Assembly: GCA_013298625.1 (NCBI GenBank)
Contig: JAAFIF010000001.1
Span: 186,001-250,000, forward strand
Reading direction: 5' to 3'
DNA length: 64,000 nt
Origin: Myxococcales bacterium
GTDB taxonomy: Bacteria; Myxococcota_A; Polyangia; Polyangiales; Ga0077539
Positions 31,084 to 40,800 of the stretch are shown piece by piece (positions within the stretch are counted from its first letter, which is position 1; every line of letters begins with the position of its first letter). The translations under genes and the position numbers were made by a program. Under the pieces are notes generated by a model. That model ran no database searches. It was given only the letters and a program-made list of their open reading frames with translations, and was not told the DNA's origin.

Positions 31084-33477
31084 GTGCGTCGGTCGTGGAT
31101 CATCGCCATCGCGCTGGGTTGCCTGTGCCTCGAGGCGAGCGGCTGTCGTCGGCACCGCAGGCCCGCGCACGCCGCGCGCGGGGGGCGCGACGGGAGCGTT
31201 GAAAATGCGCACACACAATCGAGGCGCGTGGCGCCGTACGGGGCGCTGAGGATCGTCGAGCGAGACGTTCGGTTCGACACCGAAGCGGCGATGCGCGCGG
31301 GGGTCGAGATGCAGACCTCGGGCGAGCCGTTCGCGGAGTTCATCGGCCGCACGTTGGCGGGGTACGACCGCAGCGCGCGCGAGACGGACCGGTACGAGAG
31401 CGACGGAGGCTCGCGACGGGACCCGACGGGGTACGCGTCGGCGGTCGAGAGCTACGAGTACTCGCGGCAGCCGATGAACAACGTCGCGTTCGAGTCGGGC
31501 GCGGGCATTTCGCTGGTGTTTTCTCGGACGATCGCGCGAGGCCGCTCGGGCCGGGACCGCGCGCTCGGCGAGCGGGACCTCGAGGGGCTCGACGCGCTCG
31601 ACGCGATGCGAGCGCTGGTGAGCGAGAGCGCGATCGCGACGCGCGCGGGGGTGCGCGTGCGCGAGGGAGAGCGTCCGCGGGGGTTCGTGACGATCCCGCT
31701 TCCGCAGGACAACCCGCTGAACCCAGTGGGCTTCGGCGGTCTGTGGGCGACGAGCGTGGGCTACGCGGGGTTCGACCCCACGATTCGCCCGTCCAACAAC
31801 GTGGCCCGCGGGTGCACGATCGAGGGCGGCTACGGCGCGTCCGCGGGCCAGAGCGTGCTCGTGGGCGACTACGAGTGCGGGTACAGCTCGCTGCATCTTC
31901 CGTCGCGCTTCGGGCAGGTCGAGCGCGTGGTGAGCGCGGGCGCGACCGGCGCGATGCTGTGGAAGTACGGCCTGTGGATCACCAACTACTTGCAGCTCTT
32001 TCACGACGGCGAGGGACGAGCGATCGCGCGCATCGAGGACGAGCGCGAGCTCGCGCAGGTGGGCGTCGAGGGCAACGCGGTGCGCGCGCGGCGCGAGGAC
32101 GCGAGCGCGGCGACGGGGGGCGTGTTCTTGGGCGCGAGCGACATCGAGGGCTTTCACGGGGCGCTGTTGATCGCGAGCGCCGTAGCGAGCGCGGACTGGG
32201 TGCTCTCGCGGGCGCTGGCGGGCGATGGGCGCGCGCTCGACCGTGGATTTCGCACGGTGGACGAGGCCCTCGCGCACACAGAGCAGAGCGCCGCGCGGTG
32301 GATGCCTGGCCGCATCGAGGTCGAAGAGATCGAGGACAGCGCCGCGGGCTTCGAGCGCGTGAGCGCGCTGCGGGCTGCGAGCGGAGCGCCGGGGCTGCGC
32401 GCGCAGCTCGAGCTGGTCGCAGGGTTCGCGACGCTGTTTGCGTTGGTGGACGAGCGCAACCCCGAGGTGGGCGCGAGCGCGACGGTCCGCGGGTACTTCG
32501 ACGGGTCGCCGTTTGATCGAGCGCACACGCGCGACCGCTGGCTGGGCGCGCTGCGGTGGGCGTTGGTGACGCTCGAGCAGGGCTTCGGCGGGGGCGACGT
32601 GTATCGATCCACCGCTCGATTTGCAGTCGAAGCGAGGGGAGCTGACGCAGGCGCCGACGCGACGACGGAGGGCCCTGAGCTCGGCGCAGAAGAGACCGCG
32701 CTGGTGGTGCAAGCGCTGCGGCTCGCGCGGCGGTCGATCACGGGGCGACTGGTGCTGTACGGCGACGCGACGCCGGACGGGCGGGCGACGCGCAGCGTGT
32801 TCGACGGGGCGGAGCCGTTCGCAGGAGCGACGGCGATCGAGCGGCTCGATCAGAGGATTCGCGCGCACGCGGCGCGGTTGTACGAGGCGTTGACCGACGA
32901 CGAGGGCAGCGTTCGCGGGCGCGGAGCGAGCGAGGAGATGGCGGCGGTGCGAGGTCTGCTCGAGGCGTATCTGGCGACGGGCGAGGTGCGGTATCGAGCG
33001 CGCGCGCTGCGGGTGTGGCAGCGGTTCGAGCGCGATCGGTGGGACGATTCGCTGGGGATCTATCGCATGGGCGAGCGGCGAGGCGCGCCCGAGGACCTGC
33101 GGTGGACCGCCGAGCAGTGGGGGCAGTACACGAGCGCGGCGAGAGAGATCTACAAGCTCATCGGGTCGCGACCGGGCGAAGAGGCGCTGGGCGCGCAGGT
33201 GCTCGCGCGGTGGACTCGCTCGAGCAAGCTGATCTTGAACGGGTGGAACGACGCGAACCGCGACGACAGGGTGGACTGGCCGAGCGAGTGCGTGTTCGTG
33301 CGCGACGGGCTGGTGCGCGGAGGGCTGCAGATGGCCGAGCGCGCGCTCACGGGAGAGCTCGGCGCCGAGGGCGAGCAGCCGACGGCGGATCGGGATCGAG
33401 ACTGTGTTCCCGAGGTGGACGACGCGGCGCTGCCGGCGGCGTTGGCGAGCAGCGTGCGGTTCGAGGTGGCGCGATGA
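31084..33477 (+). CDS. Large lipoprotein of unknown function, coupled to diheme protein
   Basis: 797 residues from a GTG at 31084 followed directly by a lipoprotein signal ending EASGC (Cys at about 21). The frame is open far upstream but that part is shadow. I see repeated helical stretches (FDRAHTRDRWLGALRWALVTLEQ, LWKYGLWITNYLQLF) suggesting an alpha/alpha toroid, some similarity in style to glucoamylase-like folds, and an acidic RDRDCVPEVDD near the end. No family is recognised. The stop overlaps the next gene as ATGA, so it should be made with the beta-propeller cytochrome and may be its partner at the membrane. Confidence 0.7.
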   Translation: MRRSWIIAIALGCLCLEASGCRRHRRPAHAARGGRDGSVENAHTQSRRVAPYGALRIVERDVRFDTEAAMRAGVEMQTSGEPFAEFIGRTLAGYDRSARETDRYESDGGSRRDPTGYASAVESYEYSRQPMNNVAFESGAGISLVFSRTIARGRSGRDRALGERDLEGLDALDAMRALVSESAIATRAGVRVREGERPRGFVTIPLPQDNPLNPVGFGGLWATSVGYAGFDPTIRPSNNVARGCTIEGGYGASAGQSVLVGDYECGYSSLHLPSRFGQVERVVSAGATGAMLWKYGLWITNYLQLFHDGEGRAIARIEDERELAQVGVEGNAVRARREDASAATGGVFLGASDIEGFHGALLIASAVASADWVLSRALAGDGRALDRGFRTVDEALAHTEQSAARWMPGRIEVEEIEDSAAGFERVSALRAASGAPGLRAQLELVAGFATLFALVDERNPEVGASATVRGYFDGSPFDRAHTRDRWLGALRWALVTLEQGFGGGDVYRSTARFAVEARGADAGADATTEGPELGAEETALVVQALRLARRSITGRLVLYGDATPDGRATRSVFDGAEPFAGATAIERLDQRIRAHAARLYEALTDDEGSVRGRGASEEMAAVRGLLEAYLATGEVRYRARALRVWQRFERDRWDDSLGIYRMGERRGAPEDLRWTAEQWGQYTSAAREIYKLIGSRPGEEALGAQVLARWTRSSKLILNGWNDANRDDRVDWPSECVFVRDGLVRGGLQMAERALTGELGAEGEQPTADRDRDCVPEVDDAALPAALASSVRFEVAR

Positions 33478-35423
33478 AGGGCACGCGAGCGTGGGCGGTG
33501 ATGATCGCGCTGTGCGCGCAGGCGAGCTGCGGTCCGCGCGGCCAGCCGGCGCGCATCGACGCGAGCGCGCAGGGCAGCAGCGAACGCTTCTCGCAGGCCT
33601 CGACGATCGCGCTCTCGCCGGACGAGCGATGGCTGTGGGTCGTGCGCCCGGACGAAGACGCGATCGTGAAGATCAACGTCGCGTCGAGGCAATTGCAGAC
33701 GGTGCGCCTCGGGCCCGAGCCGACGGCGGACGCGCAAGGGAGGTTCACGCCCGCGCACATGCCTCGCTCGCTCGCGCGCAGCGAGGACGGGGCGCGCGTG
33801 GCGGTGGCCCTCGAGCGCTCTGGCGAAATCGCGCTCGTTCGCGCGGAGGACGGCGTGGTGCAACGTCGACGCGCGGTGTGCGCGCGGCCCATCTCTGTGG
33901 CCTTCGCGGCGATGCAGCGCGCGCTGGTGGTGACGTGCGCGGCCGACGAGCGGGTGCTCTTGCTCGATCACGAGACGCTCGAAGAGCGCGCGAGGGTCGC
34001 GGTGCCAGCGCTTCCGTGGGGGCTCGTGGTGGACGCGCGCGAAGGGCTCGCGCACGTGACGCACTTGCACGGTCCAGGGGTGAGCACGCTGCGCGTCGGC
34101 GCCTCGCTGACCCTGCAAACGACCCGCGAAATCGCTGAGCTCGCGCCGCGCGGCCACCGCACGCTCGCCCACGGAAAGCCGCGCTCGCTCTACGACCTCG
34201 CCGTCGACCCGAAGAGCGGCGCGCTGTGGGTCGCGCACGAGCTGCACGGGGACGACACGGCGCAGCCCGAGCTCGACTTCGAGAGCACGGTGTTTCCTGC
34301 GGTGACCGTGGTGGGGCGCGAGGCGCAGACGCTCTCGGTGGACGCGCGTGTGGCGGGCGTCGACGGGGCCTTTGGTGATGTCGTGAGCGGGCCGCGCGCG
34401 GTGCGCTTCTCGCACGACGGTCGCCTGGTGTTCGTCGTCGCGCAGGCGAGCGAGGACGTGCTGGTGATCGACGCTGCGCGGCGGGTCGAAGTGGGGCTCT
34501 TGCGGCCGCTCGAAGGGCACTGGCCGCAGGGGATCGCGCTGACGCGAGACGGCGCAAACGCGTACGTCGACCTGAGAAATACCGGTTCGATCACCGCCCT
34601 CTCGCTGCGGACCGACGCCGACGGGAGGGTCTCTCTCTCGCGCGCTCCGAGCGCCTTCGACGCGCGCGAACAAGACCCCATGCCCGCGGACGTGCGCCTC
34701 GGGCAGCGGGTGTTCTTCACGGCGAACGACACGGACGTTCCGGTCACGACCAACCGTTGGATGGCCTGCGCGAGCTGCCACCCCGAGGGGACCACCAACA
34801 GGATCACCTGGCGCTTCGAGCAAGGGCCGCGCGACACGCCGACCAACGCTGGGGGCGTCGACGGCTTTCTGTTTCGCACCGGCGCGCGGCGAGACCTGCG
34901 CGAGTACTGGAAGACCATCAACGTCGAGCAAGGCGGGCACTTCGCGCCGGACGACACGGTGCTCGCGCCGTACCTCGACGCGGTGGCGGCCTTTGTTCAG
35001 CGGGGGATTCCCACGCCGATCGCGCCGAGCACGGACCGCGCGTCGGTGGCCCGAGGGCGAGCGTTGTTCTTTCGCGACGACACGCGCTGCGGGCAATGCC
35101 ACACGGGGCCGTCGCTGACGGACTCGGGCCGCGGCAACCCCGGCTTGGACCTCGCGGGCCCGGTGCTCTTGTGGGACGTGGGGACGTGCAACGCAGCGGA
35201 CCGCGCGCACGAGGATTTCGTCGGTCACCCGCGGCAAGCGTGCATGTTCGACACGACGGCGCTGCGCGGGCTGTGGGACAGCGCGCCGTACCTGCACGAC
35301 GGCAGCGCGCGGACGCTGCGAGACGTGCTCGTGACGCGCAACGTCGGGGACAGACACGGGCGCACCTCGCACTTGAACGCGGCCGAGCTCGACGATCTTG
35401 TGGAGTTTCTACGGTCCTTGTGA
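33474..35423 (+). CDS. Beta-propeller plus diheme c-type cytochrome lipoprotein
   Basis: 649 residues. Lipobox QASC (Cys at about 19). N-terminal repeats like LSPDERWLWVVRPDEDAIVKIN form a YncE-like propeller (residues 35-400). The C-terminal third has two haem-attachment motifs, CASCH (about residue 432) and CGQCH (about 539), in the arrangement of MauG/cytochrome-c-peroxidase-type diheme domains, with RFEQGPRDTPTNAGGVDGFLFRTG and LRGLWDSAPYLHDGSARTL matching that family. It begins inside the stop of the upstream lipoprotein (ATGA). Periplasmic or surface redox role is likely; substrate unknown. Confidence 0.88.
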   Translation: MKGTRAWAVMIALCAQASCGPRGQPARIDASAQGSSERFSQASTIALSPDERWLWVVRPDEDAIVKINVASRQLQTVRLGPEPTADAQGRFTPAHMPRSLARSEDGARVAVALERSGEIALVRAEDGVVQRRRAVCARPISVAFAAMQRALVVTCAADERVLLLDHETLEERARVAVPALPWGLVVDAREGLAHVTHLHGPGVSTLRVGASLTLQTTREIAELAPRGHRTLAHGKPRSLYDLAVDPKSGALWVAHELHGDDTAQPELDFESTVFPAVTVVGREAQTLSVDARVAGVDGAFGDVVSGPRAVRFSHDGRLVFVVAQASEDVLVIDAARRVEVGLLRPLEGHWPQGIALTRDGANAYVDLRNTGSITALSLRTDADGRVSLSRAPSAFDAREQDPMPADVRLGQRVFFTANDTDVPVTTNRWMACASCHPEGTTNRITWRFEQGPRDTPTNAGGVDGFLFRTGARRDLREYWKTINVEQGGHFAPDDTVLAPYLDAVAAFVQRGIPTPIAPSTDRASVARGRALFFRDDTRCGQCHTGPSLTDSGRGNPGLDLAGPVLLWDVGTCNAADRAHEDFVGHPRQACMFDTTALRGLWDSAPYLHDGSARTLRDVLVTRNVGDRHGRTSHLNAAELDDLVEFLRSL

Positions 35424-35441
35424 GGTAGTTTCTTCGCCATT

Positions 35442-36530
35442 ATGACGGCGCAGGCCGCACCAGCGGACGGAAGTCTCGAGGGCATCATCGTCGCGCGCAC
35501 CGCGATCGCGCACGTGGACGGACGCGCGGGGCGCGCGCTGATCCGCGGATATCTCTTGCAAGAGCTCGCCGCGAAGCTCTCGTACGAAGACGTCGCCTAC
35601 GTCGTGCTGACGGGAGATCTGCCCGCGAGCGAGCGAGATCGAGCGCTGTTTGGCTCATGGATTCGCGCGGGCGCCCGGATGAACGAGCGCGACTGCGCCG
35701 TCGCTCGATCGCTCGCCGAGGGCCGCAGCGAAGCGGACGCGCTCGGCGCTGCGCTGGTGCTCGCCGAGGACGCGGTGGCGCGCGCGGTGGTCGATCCGAT
35801 CGAGCGATGCGCGCGGGTGATGGGACGCGTTCCGAGCGTGGTGGCCGCGGTGGCGGGCTTCGAGCAGCCGCCGATCGAGTGGAGCTACGCGCGTCGATCG
35901 CTCGCGGCGCTCGGCGCGACGCGGGTCGATGCTCCCTCGGTGCGCGCGCTCGAAGTGCTGCTCAACCTCGAGTCCGAGCACGGGCTGAGCGCGTCGACCT
36001 TCGCGTGTCGCGTCGCTGCGAGCTCGGGGGCCAACGCGGGTCCGTCGCTCTCGGCCGCGTGCGCGACGCTCTCGGGAGAGCGGCACGGCGGGGCGACGGC
36101 GCGCGCGAGGGCGATGCTCGAAGCGGCGCTCGCGCACGGCGACGTCGCTGCGTTTGTGCAGGCAAAACACGGGGCCAAAGAGCGCCTCCCGGGCTTCGGA
36201 CACCGGGTGTACAAAGTGGCGGACCCGAGGGTTCCTCCGCTGCGCGACGCGGTGCACGCGATGGGGCACGCGCCGTTGTTGGACGCGTGCGACGCCGTCG
36301 CCGAGGCCGCCGCGCCGCTGTTTGCGCCGAAGGGGATCCACCCCAACATCGACCTGTACGGCTCGGCGCTGCTCGGCACGCTGGGGGTCGACCCCGAGCG
36401 CTACGTCGCTGCGTTTGCGCTGGGCATCGCGTGCGGATGGCTCGCGCACTGGGCAGAGGTGCGCGCGAGCGGCAGGCTCGTTCGGCCGGACAACGAGTAC
36501 AGCGGCCCCGCGCAGCGAGCGCTGCCCTGA
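35442..36530 (+). CDS. Citrate/methylcitrate synthase
   Basis: 362 residues, the short Gram-positive/archaeal-type length. Active-site motifs present: LESEHGLSAS (His 1), LSGERHGGA, PGFGHRVYK (His 2), HPNIDLYGSALL (catalytic Asp) and a C-terminal RPDNEYSGP with the substrate Arg. It condenses acetyl-CoA with oxaloacetate (or propionyl-CoA, not distinguishable here). Eighteen bases downstream of the diheme gene, so it may belong to the same transcription unit. Intact. Confidence 0.92.
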   Translation: MTAQAAPADGSLEGIIVARTAIAHVDGRAGRALIRGYLLQELAAKLSYEDVAYVVLTGDLPASERDRALFGSWIRAGARMNERDCAVARSLAEGRSEADALGAALVLAEDAVARAVVDPIERCARVMGRVPSVVAAVAGFEQPPIEWSYARRSLAALGATRVDAPSVRALEVLLNLESEHGLSASTFACRVAASSGANAGPSLSAACATLSGERHGGATARARAMLEAALAHGDVAAFVQAKHGAKERLPGFGHRVYKVADPRVPPLRDAVHAMGHAPLLDACDAVAEAAAPLFAPKGIHPNIDLYGSALLGTLGVDPERYVAAFALGIACGWLAHWAEVRASGRLVRPDNEYSGPAQRALP

Positions 36531-36574
36531 CCGGGGATGACGCAGAGCGCGACCGTGCTACGGTGACCGTCGCG

Positions 36575-37282
36575 ATGGGCAACGCAGCGTCGAGCGCCAC
36601 GCCCGAGGTCGAGTACCCGAGCGAGGACGGGATGGGGGAGTCGTTTCTTCAGCACTTGATGATCGAGCTGCTGCGGCCGTTGATCGAGCGACATTTGCGC
36701 GAGCAGAGCCGCGTCGCCTTCACGGGCGCCAATCAGTTCGTCTACTACAAAGAGGGCGACCCCTCGGTGAGCATCGCGCCGGATCTGTACGTGATCCCCG
36801 AGCTGTCGCCGGACGCGTGCCCCGCGATCATCAAGACCTGGCAGACGCCGCAGCCGATCGCGTTCGCGATCGAAGTGGTGGGGCTGCACCGGCACAAGGA
36901 CTACGAGCAGTCGCCGTCGAAGTACGACGTGCTCGGCGTCGAAGAGCTGATCGTGTTCGACCCCGAAGCGACCGATCGAACGCGAAAGCGCATTCGATGG
37001 CAGGTGTATCACCGCGACCAGGACGGGCGGCTCGCGCGGGTCACGGCGACCGATTCGGACAGGGTTTTCAGCGAGTTTCTCGGCTGCTACCTGCGCGACG
37101 TGGGCGAGCAAGGGCAGCGCAGGCTGCGGCTCGGCACGGGGTTGCGCGGACGCGAGCTGTCTCCGACGGACGCCGAGCTCGTCGAGCGAGAGCGCGCGAT
37201 GCGCGAGCGAGAGCGCGCTCAGCGCGAGGAGCTCGAAGCAGAGCTCGCGCGGCTGCGGGCTGAGCGCGACGCACGCCGGTGA
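36575..37282 (+). CDS. Uma2-family (DUF820) putative endonuclease with coiled-coil tail
   Basis: 235 residues. PD-(D/E)XK-like core: SIAPDLYVIPE (Asp), FAIEVVGLHRHKD (Glu plus Lys) and KYDVLGVEELIVFDP. This is the DUF820/Uma2 fold, common in cyanobacteria and Myxococcota and mostly uncharacterised. The C-terminus (from about 190) is an Arg/Glu heptad-like coiled coil. The start ATG 36575 is 44 bases after the citrate synthase stop. Confidence 0.82.
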   Translation: MGNAASSATPEVEYPSEDGMGESFLQHLMIELLRPLIERHLREQSRVAFTGANQFVYYKEGDPSVSIAPDLYVIPELSPDACPAIIKTWQTPQPIAFAIEVVGLHRHKDYEQSPSKYDVLGVEELIVFDPEATDRTRKRIRWQVYHRDQDGRLARVTATDSDRVFSEFLGCYLRDVGEQGQRRLRLGTGLRGRELSPTDAELVERERAMRERERAQREELEAELARLRAERDARR

Positions 37283-37292
37283 CCCGCGTGGG

Positions 37293-37832
37293 TCAGCGCC
37301 ACTCGCTCGCGAGCACACCGTAGATCGCGTGGTCGACGAAGTGATCGTAGAGCCACTCGGCCTGACGAGAGGTGCCTTCGAGCTTGAAGCCCAAGCGCTC
37401 GGCGACCTTGCGCGAGCGGGTGTTCTCGGTGGCCGCGCGGATCTCGAGGCGGTTGAGCGCCAACGAGTGCACGCAATACGAGCCGAGCGCGCGCACGGCG
37501 CGGGTCATGAGCCCCCTGCCCTGCCAGCGCTCAGAGAGCCAATAGCCGAGCTCGGTGCGGCGGTTGGACCACTGGACCGTGTGTGTGCCGCACATTCCCG
37601 CGAGCTGACCGCGAGAGAAGAGGCCTACGTTGACCGACACGCCGCGAGCGAATTGTTCGAGGCAGCCTTGGATGAACAGCGCCGAGTCGTTGGCGTTTCG
37701 CGTGGCGTCGACCCACGGAAGATACCGTCGCAAGTGCGCTCGATTCTCGTCGACCGCCGCGTAGAGCAGCGGCGCGTGCCTGGGTTCGAGCAGCACGAGG
37801 TCCAGTGATTCGTCGACGGGGATGCGAAACAT
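37293..37832 (-). CDS. RimJ/RimL-type GNAT N-acetyltransferase
   Basis: 179 residues. Acetyl-CoA-dependent acyltransferase of the ribosomal-protein acetylating subclass: ELGYWLSERWQGRGLMTRAV carries the Q/R-x-x-G-x-G phosphate loop, followed by NRLEIRAATENTRSRKVAERLGF, a typical RimJ/L strand and helix. Substrate unknown. Start taken at ATG 37832; the frame is open upstream only as antisense of the kinase gene. Convergent with the Uma2 gene by ten bases and divergent from the giant kinase, whose start lies 68 bases away. Confidence 0.9.
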   Translation of the reverse strand: MFRIPVDESLDLVLLEPRHAPLLYAAVDENRAHLRRYLPWVDATRNANDSALFIQGCLEQFARGVSVNVGLFSRGQLAGMCGTHTVQWSNRRTELGYWLSERWQGRGLMTRAVRALGSYCVHSLALNRLEIRAATENTRSRKVAERLGFKLEGTSRQAEWLYDHFVDHAIYGVLASEWR

Positions 37833-37899
37833 CGGCGGCGCTTCGAGCACAGAGACTACCGTGTTTCGTCGGGGATCGTGCGATACTCGAAGGGACGTA

Positions 37900-40800
37900 G
37901 TGAGCAACTCGGACGCACCGCGCGAGGCAGCTGCGAGCAGCGGAGAAGAGCCGTTGTTTCGCTCTGGCGTGCGCCCCACGGGGCGGCCGCCAGCGCCCGA
38001 AGGAAGGCCGCCGACGAGGCCGCCGACCGCGCGCGTGTCGCTGCGTCCGTCGGCCAATCCGCTGCCGATCGAGCCGCTCTCGCTCGACGAAGACGCGCTC
38101 GCGCTGCTGCGCTTCACCGACTCGCTCGAGGACGAGTCCGTCGCGATGTTCTGGGTCGGCGTCGCGGGAGGAGCCAACGAGCACGAGCGCGAGCGCGCGG
38201 TGGGTCGGTGGTGGGCGTGGGCTGATCCAGTGGGCGTTCCGTTTGTGGATTCGCTGGCGATGGCGGTGAGCGCCACGCGCGTGCTGCTCGTGCTCGACGC
38301 GCTCGCGCACCGGCCCGAGCGCACCGCGGCCGCGCCCAACGACGTGCTGCCCGCGCTCGCTCGCGCCATGCGCGCGTGGACAAGGGCCCGCGAAGGATCC
38401 AGCGACCCCGCGCTGCTCGTCGGAGGCATCCGCGTCACGCTCGAAGCCGTCGCCCGCGGCGCGCCCGAGCCGAGCGCCGCGGAGCGCAACATCCTCTCCA
38501 ACGCGCTTCGCAAATACCTCGAGCGCACGCCCGCGCACTCGAGCAGCGAAGCCCTGCACGCGCTCGCGTCGCTCGACCCCGAGGCGCCAGTGCTCGCGCC
38601 CTTCGCCGAGTCCCTCCTCGACCTGCTCTTGCTCGACGCAGACCTGCGCGGCGAGTGGGACCCTGCGCTGGCCGAGTGCGCGCGCATGCCGTGGTGGCCC
38701 AACGCGCTGCGCTGGGGCTTCGAGGGCGTGGGACGCGCAGCGATCCGCGCGGCGAGGCTGCTCTGCGCGCTCGCGGCCAACCCGCACTGCGTCGAAGGTC
38801 TGCCCGAGGTCGCGCAGCGCGCGGTGCGCGAGGCGCTGCCGAAATCCATCGCGCACAATCGATTCTCAGTGTGGTCTCGCTGCGCGCGCGCCGCGGGCAA
38901 ATTGGCCGGCGTCCTGCCGGGCGTCGCGCCGCTGCTGCAAGCGATGCTCGAGCCGACGAGCGCGCTCACCGTGCGACGCCGCGCGCACGCCGCGCTGGGC
39001 AGCTTGTCGATCCTCGCGCCCGAGGTGCTCTCCGAGCGCAGGGCGCTGCTCGATCAATCGCAGACCGAGCCGTGGCAGCTCGCGGCGCTCGCCGTCGCGC
39101 TGCCCGATCAGTGCGACGGGATCGACGACAAGTGGACCGAGACCGCGCGCGCGCTCGCGGCGCGGGGCGGCCCCGAGACGTGGGCGCAGCTGGCGATCTC
39201 GATGCGCGAGCTGTCCGCGCGATCGTCGAACCTCGCGCACGCCGCGGGCGGGATCGCGCTGTCGCTCAAGGCGTTGATCGAGCAGTACCGACCTGCGTCG
39301 CCCGCCGAGAGCGAGCTCGCCGATCGCGCGCACGCGTTGATCGCGCGGGTCGGCGAGGACGGAGAGCTCTCTCCGTGGCAGCTGCTCGTGGACGCGGCGC
39401 AGCGCGCGGCGGACGCGCCGGACGACCCTTCGATCGCGGGCGCGGTCGAAGAGTTCATCGCGCACACCGAGCAGTCCGTGGCGAGCGCGCTCAAAGCTGT
39501 GGGTCTCGATCATCCGCGGGCCGCAACGCGGGCGGGGATCGTGCTCGAAGAGGTGCTCGACCTCGTCGTGGACGGGGACATCCTGGTGGTGGCCGAGCGC
39601 ATCGCGGACCCGGCAGCGCGGCGCGCGGCGCTCGAGTACGCTGAAGCGCTGCGCGCGCGGCTGTTGCGCACGACGTGGATGGGGCTGCGACGGCCGACGC
39701 CGACGACGGTGACGTGGCGGCGGTGGCTCTTGCGCGCGGCGGCGGTGCTTCCGCGGATCGAGCCGCACGAGACGATCGCGCAAGAGCGCGAGCGCGTGGC
39801 GCGCGAGCAGGTGCTCGAGACGCTCGAGCGCGTCGCCGACGATCCGTCGGTCAAATCGCCGACGATGCAGCGCTATGTGGTGAGCACGCTCACCGAGCTG
39901 TGCGAGTCGCTGCGGCCGAGGCTCGGCGACAACGCAGTGCTGTCTGCGCTGGCGTGGATGGCGGTGCGCGGGGGCGAGATGCCGCTGCACAACCGCGTGC
40001 GACGGTCGCTCGAAGGGCACGCGCCCGAGGCGATCGACAAGCTGTATTTCGCGGTCGACAAGCTCTCGAAGAACAAGCGCGCCGAGGCGAAGGACCTCGC
40101 GGACCTCGCGGCGGTGGCGACGCCGCGGTGCAGGATGGGCGCGCAGCTCGCGGGGCTCGCGAAGGTGCTGAGCGAGCTCGAGGGGCGGCGGCCGGAGGTG
40201 CACTGGTCGGGGCTTCCGAAGTTCGACCTGGCCGAGGTGGCGGCGATCGCGGACGGGCTGAAGCGCTCGCGCGAGCACGCGATCGAGGGGCTGACGTCGG
40301 ACGAGCGATCGGCGAGCGCGCCGTCGGGGGACAACCTCGAAGAGCGCGGGCTGAAGCTCAACCGAGCGCTCACGAGCACGTCGCTGAAGTTCGTGGACTC
40401 TGCGCGCAGGGCAGAGATCGTCGAGCAGTACGTCGCGGATTTGGGGGCGTTGTCCGAGGCGATCGCGACGGCGTGCGGCCCGGTGGCAGGTCCCATCGTG
40501 CGCGCGACGCTGGCGAAGGCGCTGGTCGCGGTGCGCGCGCAGGCCTCGCAGATCAGCGACGCGCGGGCGGAGAGCGTGCGGTTCATCGGGCGCTTGAAGG
40601 TGCTCGGTCCGCTGGGCTCGGCGGCGGAGGGCGGGATGGCGAGCACGTGGCTCGCCGAGGGTCCTGCGCCAGGAAAGCGCGTGGTGGTGAAGCTGCTGCC
40701 GTGGGATCGCTACGCGGGCGGCGACGCGGAGACGACGCGCAAGCTGTTCGAGGGCGAGATGGCGACGCTCGCGGCGGTGGTGCACCCGAACGTGGTCTCG

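Noticed and set aside
33150-35372. 740-codon minus-strand frame
   Set aside because: Opposes the diheme cytochrome with two CxxCH motifs.
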